From Bordetella parapertussis (GTDB lineage: Bacteria > Pseudomonadota > Gammaproteobacteria > Burkholderiales > SG8-41): DNA of 5,925 nucleotides. Positions 4,515-5,925 of the stretch are shown piece after piece. Position numbers and translations under genes: made by a program. The notes under the pieces are model-generated. The model ran no database searches and was not told the origin of the DNA. It saw only the letters and a list, made by a program, of their open reading frames with translations. The stretch lies in NCBI GenBank assembly GCA_945863085.1, contig CAMBCD010000184.1, positions 1 through 5,925 of the forward strand, read 5' to 3'. How positions within the stretch are numbered: the stretch's first letter is position 1; every line of letters starts with the position of its first letter.

Positions 4515-5925
4515 TCAGGCGTGGGCGACTGCCGTGACCGGCATATCCACCGCCTTCTGTCCGGCCACGGTCTTGAACACGTTCCAGGCCATCATCAGCA
4601 TTCCGGAGAAATAGAGCAGGCCGCCCAGCAGGCGCACCGCGTAGTACGGGTAGGTGGCCTTCACCGATTCGACGAAGGCGTAGGTCAGCGTGCCGTCGGG
4701 ATTCACCGCGCGCCACATCAGGCCCTGCATCACGCCGGCAATCCACATTGCCGCGATGTAGAGCACGATGCCGATGGTCGCCACCCAGAAATGCAGCGTC
4801 ACCAGTTGCATGCTGTGCATCTCGGTGCGGCCGTACAAACGCGGGATCAGGTAATAGAGGCTGCCGATCGACACCATGCCGACCCAGCCCAGCGCGCCGC
4901 TGTGCACATGGCCGACCGTCCAGTCGGTGTAATGCGACAGCGCGTTGACGGTCTTGATCGCCATCATCGGCCCTTCGAAGGTCGACATGCCGTAGAACGA
5001 CAGCGACACCACCAGGAATTTGAGGATGGGATCGGTGCGCAGTTTGTGCCATGCGCCCGACAGCGTCATGATGCCGTTGATCATGCCGCCCCAGGACGGC
5101 GCCAGCAGCACCAGCGAAAACAGCATGCCGATGGATTGCGCCCAGTCCGGCAGCGCGGTGTAGTGCAGGTGGTGCGGACCCGCCCACATATAGGTGAAAA
5201 TCAGCGCCCAGAAATGCACCACTGACAGTCGGTACGAATACACCGGGCGGCCGGCCTGTTTCGGAATGAAGTAATACATCATGCCGAGGAATCCCGCGGT
5301 CAGGAAAAAACCGACCGCGTTGTGACCGTACCACCACTGCACCATGGCGTCCTGCACACCGGCGTACGCGGAATATGACTTGGTCAGCGACACCGGAATG
5401 GCGGCACTGTTGACAATGTGCAATACCGCGACCGTCAGGATGAAGGCGCCGAAAAACCAGTTCGCAACATAGATGTGCGGGGTTTTGCGCTTGACTATGG
5501 TGCCGAAAAACACCACGGCGTAGGCCACCCACACCAGCGCGATCAGGATGTCGATCGGCCACTCGAGTTCTGCGTATTCCTTGGAACTGGTGTAACCCAT
5601 CGGCAGCGTCACCGCAGCCAGCACGATGACTGCCTGCCAGCCCCAGAAGGTGAACGCGGCCAGGCGGTCGCAGAACAGCCGGGCGTGGCAGGTGCGTTGC
5701 ACCACGTAATACGAAGTCGCAAACAGTGCGGAGCCGCCGAAGGCAAAAACCACGGCATTGGTATGCAGCGGCCGCAGACGTCCGTAAGACAGCCAGGAGG
5801 CAAAGTTAAGCTCCGGCCAGATCAGTTGCGCGGCGATAAACAGGCCGACCAGCATGCCGACGATGCCCCAGACGACGGTCATGATCGCGAACTGCCGGAC
5901 CACATTGTAGTTATAGGTGGATTGC
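4515..5925 (-). CDS. ccoN: Cytochrome cbb3 oxidase catalytic subunit I CcoN (5' partial)
   Basis: This is the haem-copper oxidase core of type C, which reduces oxygen to water and pumps protons. The frame runs off the right edge. The last visible codons read QSTYNYN before [13 protein letters not shown], so the GTG at 5903 is an internal valine and not the start. Counting from that valine, the visible haem and copper ligands are H47 (low-spin haem b), H194, H244 and H245 (CuB), H332 (haem b3) and H334 (haem b). Y238 is the candidate for the tyrosine cross-linked to a CuB histidine. E310 in STFEGPMM matches a conserved glutamate of the family. Adding 13 gives the numbering I recall for Pseudomonas stutzeri CcoN, so only about six N-terminal residues appear to be missing. 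At least twelve hydrophobic helices are present and the catalytic set is intact. An AT-rich 58 nt spacer separates it from ccoO. Confidence 0.99.
   Translation of the reverse strand, partial: QSTYNYNVVRQFAIMTVVWGIVGMLVGLFIAAQLIWPELNFASWLSYGRLRPLHTNAVVFAFGGSALFATSYYVVQRTCHARLFCDRLAAFTFWGWQAVIVLAAVTLPMGYTSSKEYAELEWPIDILIALVWVAYAVVFFGTIVKRKTPHIYVANWFFGAFILTVAVLHIVNSAAIPVSLTKSYSAYAGVQDAMVQWWYGHNAVGFFLTAGFLGMMYYFIPKQAGRPVYSYRLSVVHFWALIFTYMWAGPHHLHYTALPDWAQSIGMLFSLVLLAPSWGGMINGIMTLSGAWHKLRTDPILKFLVVSLSFYGMSTFEGPMMAIKTVNALSHYTDWTVGHVHSGALGWVGMVSIGSLYYLIPRLYGRTEMHSMQLVTLHFWVATIGIVLYIAAMWIAGVMQGLMWRAVNPDGTLTYAFVESVKATYPYYAVRLLGGLLYFSGMLMMAWNVFKTVAGQKAVDMPVTAVAHA

Noticed and set aside
4521..5225. 234-codon plus-strand open frame opposite ccoN
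   Set aside because: It is a histidine- and arginine-rich antisense shadow with no domain.
4489..5562. 357-codon minus-strand open frame inside ccoN
   Set aside because: It is a shifted frame of ccoN, rich in R, G, H and A with no membrane pattern. The ccoN frame explains the same bases with all catalytic residues.
5901..5903. GTG as the ccoN start
   Set aside because: The frame continues upstream as YNYN, which matches the conserved N-terminus of CcoN, so the codon is an internal valine.

Overview
This window carries the cytochrome cbb3 oxidase (high-affinity terminal oxidase) locus of a Gram-negative bacterium, almost certainly a member of the Pseudomonadota. The ccoNOQP order, the three-haem CcoO/CcoP set, and the accessory genes ccoG and ccoH followed by an Fnr-type regulator all support this. 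The Fnr fragment (GSMRAEERLAAFLLNLSQR, REEIGSYLGLKLES) and the small DUF3149-like protein look more betaproteobacterial than gammaproteobacterial. That placement is made from memory of family sequences, without a search. The DNA is GC-rich throughout except for one short AT-rich spacer.

Layout: eight genes lie on the minus strand and are read from right to left. They are ccoN (5' end cut by the right window edge), ccoO, ccoQ, ccoP, ccoG, ccoH, a 48-residue DUF3149-like membrane protein, and a 77-residue two-helix membrane protein of unknown function. Most junctions are tight: ccoO-ccoQ 3 nt, ccoQ-ccoP ATGA overlap, ccoP-ccoG TAGTG overlap, and ccoH to the 48-residue gene 10 nt with the Shine-Dalgarno overlapping the stop. 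This points to one co-transcribed, partly translationally coupled operon. Two junctions are looser, near 60 nt: ccoN-ccoO, which is very AT-rich, and ccoG-ccoH, which is filled by a short tandem repeat. At the left edge the 3' part of an fnr/anr-type gene lies on the plus strand and converges on the operon.

How the parts work together: CcoN (haem b, haem b3-CuB), CcoO (one haem c) and CcoP (two haems c) form the oxygen-reducing, proton-pumping complex, and CcoQ is its small single-helix subunit. CcoG (a 4Fe-4S protein linked to copper reduction) and CcoH assist assembly. An Fnr-family regulator is the expected oxygen-responsive activator of such operons, but the main promoter would lie beyond the right edge and cannot be inspected. 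The usual copper ATPase CcoI and the small CcoS are not in the window. The positions between ccoH and fnr hold the two small membrane-protein genes instead.

I found no radically new system. The observations most worth following are the tandem repeat that multiplies the ccoG stop codon, the two small membrane proteins between ccoH and fnr, and a perfect hairpin that encloses one stop codon and overlaps the next ribosome binding site.
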